From positions 1-35,854 of the forward strand of contig NZ_DATIND010000161.1 in the NCBI RefSeq assembly GCF_035474595.1: DNA of 35,854 nucleotides, written 5' to 3'. The position numbers and the translations under genes are program-made. Numbering within the stretch: the stretch's first letter is position 1; every line of letters begins with the position of its first letter. Below are positions 7,945 to 15,299 of this stretch, piece after piece. Source of the DNA: Longimicrobium sp. (lineage in GTDB: Bacteria > Gemmatimonadota > Gemmatimonadetes > Longimicrobiales > Longimicrobiaceae). Below the pieces are notes generated by a model. The model ran no database searches. It was not told where the DNA came from and worked only from the letters and a program-made list of their open reading frames with translations.

Positions 7945-8295
7945 ATGCCGGTGAGCTTCGACCAGGTGCGGGCGATGGCGATGGCGCTGCCCGAGGTGGA
8001 GGAGGGCACCTCGTACGGCACGCCCGCCTTCCGGGTGCGGAAGAAGTTCTTCGTCCGGCTGAAGGAAGACGGGGAAAGCATCGTGCTCCGCATCAACCTC
8101 TTCAAGCGCGACTACCTGATCGCGGCGGAGCCGGACGCCTTCTACGTCACCGACCACTACCGCGACTACCCGGCAGTGCTCGCGCGCCTCTCCGCGCTCA
8201 CGCCGGAGCGTCTGCGCGGCCGCATCGAAGACTCGTGGCGGTTGATGGCGCCGAAGCGGCTCGCCGACGCGCACGACCGGCAGCCGCCCACCTGA
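7945..8295 (+). CDS. MmcQ/YjbR family protein
   Basis: This 116-residue protein has the YjbR/MmcQ pattern: an N-terminal helix, then LPEVEEGTSYGTPAFRVRKKFFVRL, a hydrophobic LRINLF strand, and a C-terminal helical segment ending LMAPKRLA. The family has a double-wing CyaY-like fold described as DNA-binding in structural work, but its role is unsettled. The ATG at 7945 has GGAGGG five bases upstream and is clearly the start; a frame opening at 7678 is an upstream extension without support. The amidase gene begins 36 bases downstream in the same direction. Confidence 0.82.
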   Translation: MPVSFDQVRAMAMALPEVEEGTSYGTPAFRVRKKFFVRLKEDGESIVLRINLFKRDYLIAAEPDAFYVTDHYRDYPAVLARLSALTPERLRGRIEDSWRLMAPKRLADAHDRQPPT

Positions 8296-8331
8296 CCCAT
8301 CTTCATCCCCAATCCACCAACGCTTTTCCGG

Positions 8332-9738
8332 ATGCCCGACGAATCGCTCGCCCTGCTCACGGCCACGGAGATGGCCCGCCGCGTCCGCGCCCGCGAGGTG
8401 TCGCCGACCGAGGTGCTGGACGCCTGCCTGGCGCGCGTGGAGCGCCTGAACCCGGCCATCAACGCCGTCGTCACCCCCAACCCGCGCGCCCGCGACGAGG
8501 CGCGCGAGCTGGAGCGCCGCATCGCCGCCGGTGAGGACGTGGGGCTGCTGGCGGGCGTGCCGGTGGGGATCAAGGACGTGACGCAGGTGGGCGGCCTGCG
8601 CTGCACCTTCGGCTCGCCGCTCTTCAGCGACCACGTGCCGGAGGAGGACGCGCTGGTCGTGCGCCGCCTGCGCGCCGCGGGCGCCGTGATCCTGGGGAAG
8701 ACGAACACGCCCGAGTTCGCGGCCGGCGGCAACACCTTCAACGAGGTTTTCGGGCGCACGCGCAACCCGTGGAACCCGGAGCGCAGCGCGGGCGGATCGA
8801 CGGGCGGCGGCGCGGCCGGGCTGGCGACGGGGATGATCGCGCTGGCCGAGGGGACGGACCTGGGCGGCTCGCTGCGCATCCCCGCGTCGTTCTGCGGCGT
8901 GGTCGGCCTACGCCCATCCGTGGGCCTCGTCCCGACGGTCCCGAGCGACTTCATCTGGGACACGCTGCAGGTGACCGGGCCGATGGCGCGCACCGCGGCC
9001 GACGTCGCGCTGATGCTGCAGGCGGTCGCCGGGCCCACGCCCGAGGCGCCGCTCTCGCAGCCCGCCGCCGGACGCGACTTCGTGCGCGCGGTGCGCGAGG
9101 CGGATGCGCGCGGGGTGCGCATCGCCTACTGCCGCGACATCGCGGGGATCGGCATCGACGCGGGGGTGGAGCGGGTGTGCCGCGAGGCCGCCTTCGCGCT
9201 GGAGCAGGCCGGGGCCGCGGTGGAGGAGATCGGCCTCGACCTGTCCTACGGGCGCAAGGCGTTCCTGGCGCTGCGCGGGATGTGGTTCGTCTCCATGCTC
9301 CATCCCCACCTGGACAAGCTGGACCGGTTCGGCGTGAACGTGGCCAACAACCTGCGCGCCGGGCTGGCGACGTCCGTCGAAGAGCTGGGCGCGGCGGAGC
9401 AGGCGCGCAAGCGGATGCGCGCGCGGTTCGCGGAGCTGTTCACCCGCTTCGACCTGCTGCTGACGCCCACGATGGCGGTGCCGCCCTTCCCCGTGGTCGA
9501 GAACTATCCGCGCACGGTGGGCGGACGGGAGATGGAGACGTACGTGGACTGGCTGGCGCCGACGTTCGTGCTGAGCCTGACCGGCCTTCCCGTGGGCTCG
9601 GTTCCCGCGGGGGCGGATGGGGATGGGATGCCGTGCGGGCTGCAGGTCGTCGGCGCGCCCTTCGGCGAGGAGCGGGTGCTGGCGCTGCAGGCGGTGATGC
9701 AGCAGCTGCGGCCGATGCATCTCCCGATCGAGCCCTGA
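8332..9738 (+). CDS. Amidase (amidase signature family)
   Basis: This 468-residue cytoplasmic enzyme hydrolyses a carboxamide or transfers its acyl group; the substrate is unknown. The Ser-cisSer-Lys triad is visible. Lys81 lies in GVPVGIKD. The cis-Ser156 lies in AGGSTGGG. The nucleophile Ser180 lies in GTDLGGSLRIPA, exactly 24 residues after Ser156 as in malonamidase and FAAH-type enzymes. The length is normal for the family. GatA is less likely, since there is no GatB/GatC nearby and the N-terminus is of the general amidase type. It lies in the same orientation as the YjbR gene and may be co-transcribed with it. Confidence 0.92.
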   Translation: MPDESLALLTATEMARRVRAREVSPTEVLDACLARVERLNPAINAVVTPNPRARDEARELERRIAAGEDVGLLAGVPVGIKDVTQVGGLRCTFGSPLFSDHVPEEDALVVRRLRAAGAVILGKTNTPEFAAGGNTFNEVFGRTRNPWNPERSAGGSTGGGAAGLATGMIALAEGTDLGGSLRIPASFCGVVGLRPSVGLVPTVPSDFIWDTLQVTGPMARTAADVALMLQAVAGPTPEAPLSQPAAGRDFVRAVREADARGVRIAYCRDIAGIGIDAGVERVCREAAFALEQAGAAVEEIGLDLSYGRKAFLALRGMWFVSMLHPHLDKLDRFGVNVANNLRAGLATSVEELGAAEQARKRMRARFAELFTRFDLLLTPTMAVPPFPVVENYPRTVGGREMETYVDWLAPTFVLSLTGLPVGSVPAGADGDGMPCGLQVVGAPFGEERVLALQAVMQQLRPMHLPIEP

Positions 9739-9927
9739 CGGCAGCGCTCCGGCGGATGCCTGGGGCTGGAGCTCAGCCTCAGGTTCAGGAAGGCGAATGA
9801 ATTCGCGGCAACAACCGCACAAAGTCCCTGCGGGACTGCTGTCCGGCATCCTGCCGCGGAACCGGCATCTTCGCGGGAGCGGGTCCGTCCACCATCCTCT
9901 CAACTGCAACCATTGGAGCTGCCTTCG

Positions 9928-10344
9928 ATGCGGATCGCCATCGCCCTTCTGCTCCTTTCCGCCGCCGCCTGCACGCCGCCGCCCGCCGCGAGCCCCGCCA
10001 TGCCCGCCGCCGCCGCGATCAGCGCGCTGCCGGGGAGCTGGCGCGTGACGCAGGTGAACGGGCAGCCGCTCCCCGTCACCTCGCCCGCCGAGCGCAGCGT
10101 GACGATCGAGCGCGCGTCGCTGCTGCTGGCCGAGGGCGGCGCCTACACGCTCACGATCGCCGCGCACACCTCGTCCGAGCCCGCGGTGGACCATGCGCAG
10201 CGCGGACGGTGGACGGCGGACGCGACGACGCTCACCACCACGCCGGACGCGGGCGAGGCGACGCGCTTCACCTACACGCTCACCGGCGCCGCGCTCTCGC
10301 TCCGCGACGAGCACGGCGTGGTCTACACGCTGGTGCGGAGCTGA
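9928..10344 (+). CDS. Small lipoprotein with META/lipocalin-like domain
   Basis: This 138-residue lipoprotein has the signal MRIAIALLLLSAAAC, with Cys15 as the probable lipid attachment site. The mature domain has the pattern of short lipocalin-like or META-type stress lipoproteins: PGSWRVTQVNG at the start, an even series of beta-strands, and a final strand GVVYTLVRS. The precise family is uncertain. The ATG at 9928 is supported by GGAG at 9915-9918. A strong intrinsic terminator follows at 10373-10411, so it is probably monocistronic. Confidence 0.68.
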   Translation: MRIAIALLLLSAAACTPPPAASPAMPAAAAISALPGSWRVTQVNGQPLPVTSPAERSVTIERASLLLAEGGAYTLTIAAHTSSEPAVDHAQRGRWTADATTLTTTPDAGEATRFTYTLTGAALSLRDEHGVVYTLVRS

Positions 10345-10372
10345 GGCGCGGGAATCGTCCGTTTGCGGCATG

Positions 10373-10411
10373 GGGTGTGCTCCCGGCGGGGTCCGGCGGC
10401 ACACCCTTTTT
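10373..10411 (+). terminator. Intrinsic terminator with T-tract
   Basis: GGGTGTGC (10373-10380) pairs with GCACACCC (10399-10406) and is followed by five T residues. An inner CCGG pair can extend the stem. It lies between the small lipoprotein and the LprI-like gene. Confidence 0.75.
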
Positions 10412-10422
10412 CGTTGCGAGAG

Positions 10423-10821
10423 ATGCGGAAGCTGGCAGTCGGAACGGTCGCGGCGCTCGCGCTGATGCTGGGGCTCGCATCGCGGCCGGCGGCGGCGCAG
10501 GAGTTCCACGAGAACGTGCGGCACCCGTGCCAGGACTTCTGGTTCCTGACGCGGCCGGAGATCTACGCCTGCCTGCAGCGCGACTACGCCGCCGCCGACG
10601 CCGAGCTGAACCGCGTGTACCAGGAGAAGATGGCCTCGCTCGACGCCGACCGGCGCCAGCGCCTGCTGGAGTCGCAGCGCGCGTGGCTGCGGCGCTACGA
10701 CGAGGTGCTCACCTCGTACTATTCGCGCCCGTGGGCCGCCCACTCGATGGTGAAGGTGATCCCCAGCCAGATCCGCGCGGTGAGGGACAGGACGGCGTTC
10801 GTGCGGAGGTTCAGGGGATAG
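10423..10821 (+). CDS. Secreted LprI-like (DUF1311) protein
   Basis: This 132-residue protein has a signal peptide (cleavage near residue 25, PAAA|Q). The helical LprI/DUF1311 domain follows, with Cys36 and Cys50 and the motif ADAELNRVYQEKM followed by LLESQRAWLRRYDE. The two cysteines probably form a disulfide in the periplasm. LprI of Mycobacterium inhibits lysozyme, but most family members have no demonstrated function. The ATG at 10423 lies just 12 bases after the preceding terminator, so the promoter must overlap or precede that hairpin. A heptamer repeat array begins only four bases after the stop codon. Confidence 0.78.
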   Translation: MRKLAVGTVAALALMLGLASRPAAAQEFHENVRHPCQDFWFLTRPEIYACLQRDYAAADAELNRVYQEKMASLDADRRQRLLESQRAWLRRYDEVLTSYYSRPWAAHSMVKVIPSQIRAVRDRTAFVRRFRG

Positions 10822-10825
10822 GGAA

Positions 10826-10902
10826 AGTGCTGAGTGCTGAGTGCTGAGTGCTGAGTGCTGAGTGCCAAGTGCCAAGTGCCAAGTGCCAAGTGCCAAGTGC
10901 CA
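10826..10902 (+). repeat. Heptamer array (AGTGCTG)5(AGTGCCA)6
   Basis: Five perfect AGTGCTG units (10826-10860) are followed without a break by six perfect AGTGCCA units (10861-10902). The array is the left arm of a locus whose right arm (11089-11153) carries the complementary heptamer. Similar seven-base tandem arrays (STRR type) are known from heterocystous cyanobacteria. Confidence 0.95.
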
Positions 10903-10921
10903 GGCGAGCCCCATCGAAGAG

Positions 10922-10990
10922 GACGTCATCCTGAGGCCGGCCACACCGCAACCAGTGTCCGCACAAGACTTTGCAGGCCGAAGGATCCAT
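10922..10990 (+). repeat. Dispersed ~70-bp REP/MITE-like repeat, copy C
   Basis: This copy has the same ends as copies A and B (GACGTCATCCTGAGGCCGG and TTGCAGGCCGAAGGAT) and a different centre. A GCAGCACGT shortly after the right end is also shared with copy B, so the true unit may be longer. It lies between two inverted heptamer arrays. The rest of 10991-11088 has no gene. Confidence 0.72.
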
Positions 10991-11088
10991 AACCGACGCA
11001 GCACGTCAGCCTGTTGTCTGCACCGATACCACCCCACCGTACGATCATCGACACTGAATGCGTAGTGACGCCCGCGCCGCGTCCAACG

Positions 11089-11153
11089 CACTCAGCACAC
11101 TCAGCACTCAGCACTCAGCACTCAGCACTCAGCACTCAGCACTCAGCACTCAG
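11089..11153 (+). repeat. Heptamer array (CACTCAG)9, inverted partner
   Basis: There are nine CACTCAG units, with a two-base interruption after the first; the last seven (11105-11153) are perfect. The unit is the complement of the AGTGCTG unit at 10826-10860, so the transcript of 10826-11153 could fold into a long imperfect stem. It ends about 10 bases from the stop codon of the kinase gene on the other strand. Confidence 0.95.
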
Positions 11154-11162
11154 CACTTCCCT

Positions 11163-13124
11163 TCATCCCCCTCGCAGCGCCCGAAGCTTCCCCCGCGCGA
11201 TCTCCGCGCGGCGCGGATCGGTGTTCAGCTGCAGGAAGCGCTCGTAGGCGGCGATGGCGGCGGCGGTGTTGCCGCGAACGCGCTCCACCTCGCCGATGTT
11301 GGCGTACGCGATGTCGCGGCGCGGGTCCAGCCGCACCGTCTCGGCCAGCTCGCGCGCCGCCTCGTCCACCCGCCCCGCCTGGAACAGCGCCCATCCCAGA
11401 TTGTTGCGGTAGTACGCATTCCCCGGCGCGCTCGCCACCGCCTGCCGGAAGCGCGCGACCGCGCCGGCCATGTCCCCCCGCTCGAACAGCGCCTCGCCCT
11501 CGCGGTTGATGGCGACCGCCGAGGCCGGCTCACGCGCGGCGGTCCGGGCCGGCGGCGCGCTCGGCGGCGGAAGCGGCACCGCCGGACGCGCGGCACCGGC
11601 CGGCGCGGGCGCGGGCCGCGGCTGGACCGGCCGCGGCGCGACGGGCACCGCCGGTCCCGACGGGTTCACCGCCGCCGGAGAGCCGGCAGTTGGCGATGGA
11701 GACGGAGATGAAGATGGGGATCCGGATTGCGATGCAGGTCCCGCCGCGGCTCCCGCCCCCGCGCCCGTCCCCGCCTTCTCCGGTGCCGCCGCCGGATCGG
11801 TCGCCGATGACGTCGCGGCGGGCGGTGATGTCCGCTCCGCGACTCGATCCCCATCCCCTCGCCCGCCCCGCCCTAGCACGGCCCACGCGATCAGCCCCAG
11901 CACAAGCAGCAGGGGGATGGCGATCAGCGCCGGGCTCACGCGCCGCGAGCCTCCCGTGCGCACGGCGATGCCGCCTGCCGGGTGCGCCGGCCGGTCGCGC
12001 CGCACTTCCTCCGCGCGCGGCGACGGCTGGCGCGCGGGGATGGCGACGACCGGGGGCGACGACTCTCGTGCGGGGATGTCGGCCGGCGGCGCGGCGACGG
12101 GCTCCACACGCGCGACCGGCGGCGGCTCGGGTGACGGCGCCGCTTCCGCGCGGACCGGCTCGGGCTCCACCACCGGCGGCGGCTCGGGCGCGGCGACGAC
12201 GATCGGCGCCGCCGCGGCTTCCGTGCGCGGCGCCGCGTCGGGCGCGGGGACGGGCGCGGACTGCGCGTCCATCAGCGCGCGGGCGAAGGCGCCGGCGTCG
12301 GGATAGCGGTCCGCCGGGTCCTCCGCCATCGCCCGGTGGATCACCGCGGCCACCGCGGGCGGCACCTGCGGGTTGCGCGCGCGCAGCGGCTCGGCGGCGG
12401 CGCCATCTTCCTGCCCGCCCATGCGGTCGCGCGCGAACGGCTTCTCGCGCGCCAGCAGCTGGTAGCCGATGACGCCCAGGCTGAACACGTCGGCCGCGGG
12501 CGTCACCTTCCGGTCGCCGCGCAGCTGCTCGGGCGACGCGTACGCGGGGGAAAGGAAGGCGCGGCCGGAGTGGGTGAGCTGGGTGGCGTCGGGCTCGGTG
12601 AAGCGGGCGATGCCGAAGTCCAGCACGTACACGCGGAAGCCGCCGCGCGGCTCGTTGCGGGCCAGGAAGATGTTCCCCGGCTTGATGTCGCGGTGCACCA
12701 GCCCCGCGCGGTGCCCCGCGTCGACCCCCGCCGCCGCGTCCAGCAGGATGCGCAGCGCCTGCGCCACGGGAATCGGCTCCGGGCGGCGCAGGCGCTCTGA
12801 CAGCACCTCGCCCTGCAGCAGCTCCATCACCAGGAAGTCCAGCCCCAGCGTGGGATCGGTGCCGAAGTCGAACACCGTAACCACGTTGGGGTGGTGCAGG
12901 CTGGCGATGGCGCGCGCCTCGCGCTGGAAGCGGCGCTGGATCTCGTCGCGCACCTCGCCGCCGCCGGAGTGGGTGATGACCTTCACGGCCACGGTGCGGC
13001 CCAGCCGCTGGTCGGTGGCGCGGTACACGGCCGCGAACCCGCCGCGCCCGATCACCTCCTCCACGTGGTAGCGGTCGAGCAGCGTGTGGCCGGTCAGCAG
13101 CCCTTCGAAGCCGGGATGGCGCAT
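11163..13124 (-). CDS. Membrane Ser/Thr protein kinase with TPR repeats
   Basis: This 653-residue Hanks-type kinase has its kinase domain at about residues 18-290: glycine loop IGRGGFAAVY, Lys48 in AVKV, Glu69, catalytic HRDIKPGN (144-151) and DFG (169-171). A Pro/Ala/Glu-rich juxtamembrane linker (about 290-395) leads to one transmembrane helix (about 397-418). A Pro/Ser-rich stretch comes next, then 2-3 tetratricopeptide repeats (about 545-650). All key kinase residues are intact, so it should be active, sensing through the C-terminal TPR part outside the membrane or through partners. No PASTA domain is present. It is transcribed alone, divergent from the gene at 13293, with heptamer repeats at its 3' end. 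Confidence 0.9.
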   Translation of the reverse strand: MRHPGFEGLLTGHTLLDRYHVEEVIGRGGFAAVYRATDQRLGRTVAVKVITHSGGGEVRDEIQRRFQREARAIASLHHPNVVTVFDFGTDPTLGLDFLVMELLQGEVLSERLRRPEPIPVAQALRILLDAAAGVDAGHRAGLVHRDIKPGNIFLARNEPRGGFRVYVLDFGIARFTEPDATQLTHSGRAFLSPAYASPEQLRGDRKVTPAADVFSLGVIGYQLLAREKPFARDRMGGQEDGAAAEPLRARNPQVPPAVAAVIHRAMAEDPADRYPDAGAFARALMDAQSAPVPAPDAAPRTEAAAAPIVVAAPEPPPVVEPEPVRAEAAPSPEPPPVARVEPVAAPPADIPARESSPPVVAIPARQPSPRAEEVRRDRPAHPAGGIAVRTGGSRRVSPALIAIPLLLVLGLIAWAVLGRGGRGDGDRVAERTSPPAATSSATDPAAAPEKAGTGAGAGAAAGPASQSGSPSSSPSPSPTAGSPAAVNPSGPAVPVAPRPVQPRPAPAPAGAARPAVPLPPPSAPPARTAAREPASAVAINREGEALFERGDMAGAVARFRQAVASAPGNAYYRNNLGWALFQAGRVDEAARELAETVRLDPRRDIAYANIGEVERVRGNTAAAIAAYERFLQLNTDPRRAEIARGKLRALRGG

Positions 13125-13292
13125 CCGCCCTGTTCGCGGGTTTCCGGTGGAGGTCGAGGTCCGTTCGCGCGGCGCCGGATCAGCAAGATGCGAACCCGCA
13201 GCGGGTTGGACGCGCGGGAGACTGTAAGGACGGGCGCCGCGCGTTTAGATTAGGGATGTCTCCCACGACGGATCTTCAACCGCCGCAGCAAG

Positions 13293-13628
13293 ATGAGCTA
13301 TCGCCGCTTCACCGATTCCGCCGGCCAGCAATGGCGCGTGTGGGAAGTCGTTCCCCACCCCGCGGACCGCCGCAACGGCATCCGCCGCATCAAGGTGATG
13401 AAGATCCAGGGCGAGCGGCGCTTCCTGCCCACGCGCCGCGTGGACATGCACCGCTCGCGCCTCTACTTCCCGCCCAGCGAGACGCCCTGGCTGGCCTTCG
13501 AGTCCGGCGACGAGCGCCGCCGCCTGCGCCCGGTGCCCGAGCGCTGGTGGCTGGAGAACGACAGCGGCCTGGCCGCGCTCTGCGAGATGGCCGAACCGCA
13601 GCGCGCCCGCATCACGGAGCCGGCGTAA
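13293..13628 (+). CDS. Conserved-looking small protein, unknown
   Basis: This 111-residue, strongly basic cytoplasmic protein has many Trp and Arg residues (WRVWEVVPHPADRR near the start, then WLAFESGDERRRLRPVP). The composition and codon use look like real coding sequence, and the start has a purine-rich AGCAAG upstream. No family is recognised. It could be nucleic-acid binding given its charge, but that is a guess. It is divergent from the kinase gene, with which it shares the 168-base upstream region. Confidence 0.6.
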   Translation: MSYRRFTDSAGQQWRVWEVVPHPADRRNGIRRIKVMKIQGERRFLPTRRVDMHRSRLYFPPSETPWLAFESGDERRRLRPVPERWWLENDSGLAALCEMAEPQRARITEPA

Positions 13629-13718
13629 GCGGCTGGAGACCAGCGGCTTAAGGAAGGTTATGGTGAGGTTCCGCCCGGAAGGACGGTTCGGCCGGAATGG
13701 TGGGTAGGGGGCGTAGGA

Positions 13719-14135
13719 TTACCGGCTCTGCCCCAGGACCGGGTTGATTCGAAGACGAGGGACTCGCTGGAAGTGCCGCAAATTCCCGGTGACCAGTTCC
13801 AGATTGTGGTGGATCGCCGTCGCGGCGATCTGCAGGTCGGCATCCTCCAGCCGCGCACCGCTCTGCTCTAGCGCTGCCTGTATCTCACCGAAGACGCGGG
13901 CGGTCGCGACATCGTACGGGAGAACGGTGATGCTGGGCAGGATTCGTTGCTCGATGTTGGCGAGGTGGCGGTCGCGCGCCGGAGAGCAAAACGCGCCTTT
14001 GAACAGCTCTCCCACGCTGACCGCGCTCAAGAACTGCTCTTCGCGCGGAACGGCGCCGAGCCACGTGAGGTACGCTGGTGCCGGACGCGGCCTGAGCACC
14101 TCGGAAACGGCATCGGTATCGAAGAGATACGCCAC
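13719..14135 (-). CDS. vapC: VapC-type PIN-domain toxin
   Basis: This 138-residue PIN-domain ribonuclease has the expected acidic residues: Asp6 (LFDTDAVSE), Glu43 (SVGELFKGA), Asp98/Asp100 (LEDADLQIAATAI), and the C-terminal TGNLRHFQRVP motif. VapC toxins cleave specific tRNAs or rRNA and stop translation until bound by their antitoxin. The gene starts three bases after the stop of the Phd-type antitoxin gene, as in a normal bicistronic toxin-antitoxin operon. No inactivating change is seen. Confidence 0.9.
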   Translation of the reverse strand: MAYLFDTDAVSEVLRPRPAPAYLTWLGAVPREEQFLSAVSVGELFKGAFCSPARDRHLANIEQRILPSITVLPYDVATARVFGEIQAALEQSGARLEDADLQIAATAIHHNLELVTGNLRHFQRVPRLRINPVLGQSR

Positions 14136-14138
14136 CGC

Positions 14139-14417
14139 TCAGTCCAGATTCGGTGTGGCGCGGCGCCCGCCTCGCGGAGAAGCCTCGATGGCGCCCACCA
14201 ATTCGTCCGAGCCCTCCCAGCCGCCCGCAAGGCTTGCCAGTCCACCCTGAGGGCCCGCCGCTCGCAGTCGCTTCAGATGCTCCAGATCCTCGGGACTGAC
14301 CAGGGCCGCGACGCTCTTTCCGTGGCGGGTGATGACGATCTGCTCGCCCTTCTCGACGTCGCGGATCCGCTCTGAAAGCGTGGCCTTCGCCTCCGCGACC
14401 GACATCGCTATGGTCAT
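14139..14417 (-). CDS. Phd/YefM-type antitoxin
   Basis: This 92-residue antitoxin has the Phd/YefM DNA-binding N-terminus: SVAEAKATLSERIRDVEKGE, then IVITRHGKSVAALVSPEDLEHL. Its flexible C-terminus (after about residue 60) should wrap the VapC toxin. It probably represses its own promoter, which overlaps an inverted repeat at 14431-14445. The ATG at 14417 has AGGAG five bases upstream (plus-strand 14423-14427); a second Met at residue 5 is a possible alternative start. Confidence 0.88.
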   Translation of the reverse strand: MTIAMSVAEAKATLSERIRDVEKGEQIVITRHGKSVAALVSPEDLEHLKRLRAAGPQGGLASLAGGWEGSDELVGAIEASPRGGRRATPNLD

Positions 14418-14430
14418 AAGTGCTCCTTTC

Positions 14431-14470
14431 TAGTCCGTATGACTATATTGAGATACTGCCCTCCCAACAA
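14431..14470 (-). promoter_or_regulatory. Toxin-antitoxin promoter with operator dyad
   Basis: On the minus strand, TTGTTG (14465-14470) and TATAGT (14442-14447) are separated by exactly 17 bases, a good sigma-70-type promoter for this GC-rich DNA. The inverted repeat TAGTC-n5-GACTA (14431-14445) overlaps the -10 element and is a likely autoregulatory site for the antitoxin. Confidence 0.65.
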
Positions 14471-14605
14471 CCCACCGGTGCGGCTGCCAGTGCTCGCCGC
14501 CGTCTGAGCTGCCCGCAGAGGCCGTCCTTGCCGATCTCCTGCAACCATGGTACACTCCGTTCATCCTGCTGTCTACTTCCTGTCCATCTACAATTCAACC
14601 TTCTC

Positions 14606-15292
14606 ATGGCCGAACGCACGCAGTCCCGGGGCGAATGCAGCTACTGCGGCGCGGTGATCGCGCGCGGCGGGGCGCGGCGGCACCTGGACGGGTGCGCGAA
14701 GCGGCTCGCGGGGATCGAGCACGCCGAAGCAAGCGGGCGCCCACGCGAGACGCTGCTGCACCTGCGCGTGGCGGACCAGTATTCGAGCAGCTTCTGGCTG
14801 GACCTGGAGATGCGGGGCACGGCGTCGCTGCAGACGCTGGACACCTACCTGCGGGCGATCTGGCTGGAGTGCTGCGGCCACCTGAGCCGCTTCTCGACGG
14901 GCCAGTGGGGCGACACCGACATCTCCATGCGGCGCAAGGCGGCGGACGTCTTCACGCCCGGAGTCACGTTGACGCACGAGTACGACTTCGGCACCACGTC
15001 GTACACGCTGGTGAAGCGGGTGGCCACGCGGGTGGGGGTTCCGCTCACCGCTCGGCCGATGACGCTGATGATGCGGAACCGGGTGCCGGAGGCCGCCTGC
15101 GCGAAATGCGGCGAGCCGGCGACGCACCTCTGCATGGGCTGCCTGCATGAGACGGAAGGCCCCGCCACCCTCTGCGCGGCACACGCGAAGAAGCACCGCC
15201 ACGACGACTGGGACCGCCCCGCCCCGCTGGTGAACTCGCCGCGGCTGGGGGTGTGCGGCTACGACGGTCCCGCGGACGAGCCGTACCCGTGA
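14606..15292 (+). CDS. PRiA4 ORF3-like protein with two zinc-finger-type segments
   Basis: This 228-residue protein has a central PRiA4_ORF3-like domain (about residues 50-150, with LHLRVADQYSSSFWLDLEMR and a later HEYDFGTTSYTLVKRV). The domain is flanked by an N-terminal C2HC-type finger (C11, C14, H26, C30) and a C-terminal cysteine/histidine cluster (C165, C168, C176, C179, C190, H193, H197, H199). The C-terminal cluster is reminiscent of MYND or B-box zinc modules. The function of this domain family is unknown; it was named from a plasmid gene of Rhizobium rhizogenes. The ATG at 14606 is chosen because the upstream extension is not protein-like. It is convergent with the acyl-CoA synthetase gene. 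Confidence 0.75.
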   Translation: MAERTQSRGECSYCGAVIARGGARRHLDGCAKRLAGIEHAEASGRPRETLLHLRVADQYSSSFWLDLEMRGTASLQTLDTYLRAIWLECCGHLSRFSTGQWGDTDISMRRKAADVFTPGVTLTHEYDFGTTSYTLVKRVATRVGVPLTARPMTLMMRNRVPEAACAKCGEPATHLCMGCLHETEGPATLCAAHAKKHRHDDWDRPAPLVNSPRLGVCGYDGPADEPYP

Positions 15293-15299
15293 GCCGCCG

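Noticed and set aside
10826-11153. CRISPR array
   Set aside because: The units are seven bases with no spacers, and no cas gene is in the window.
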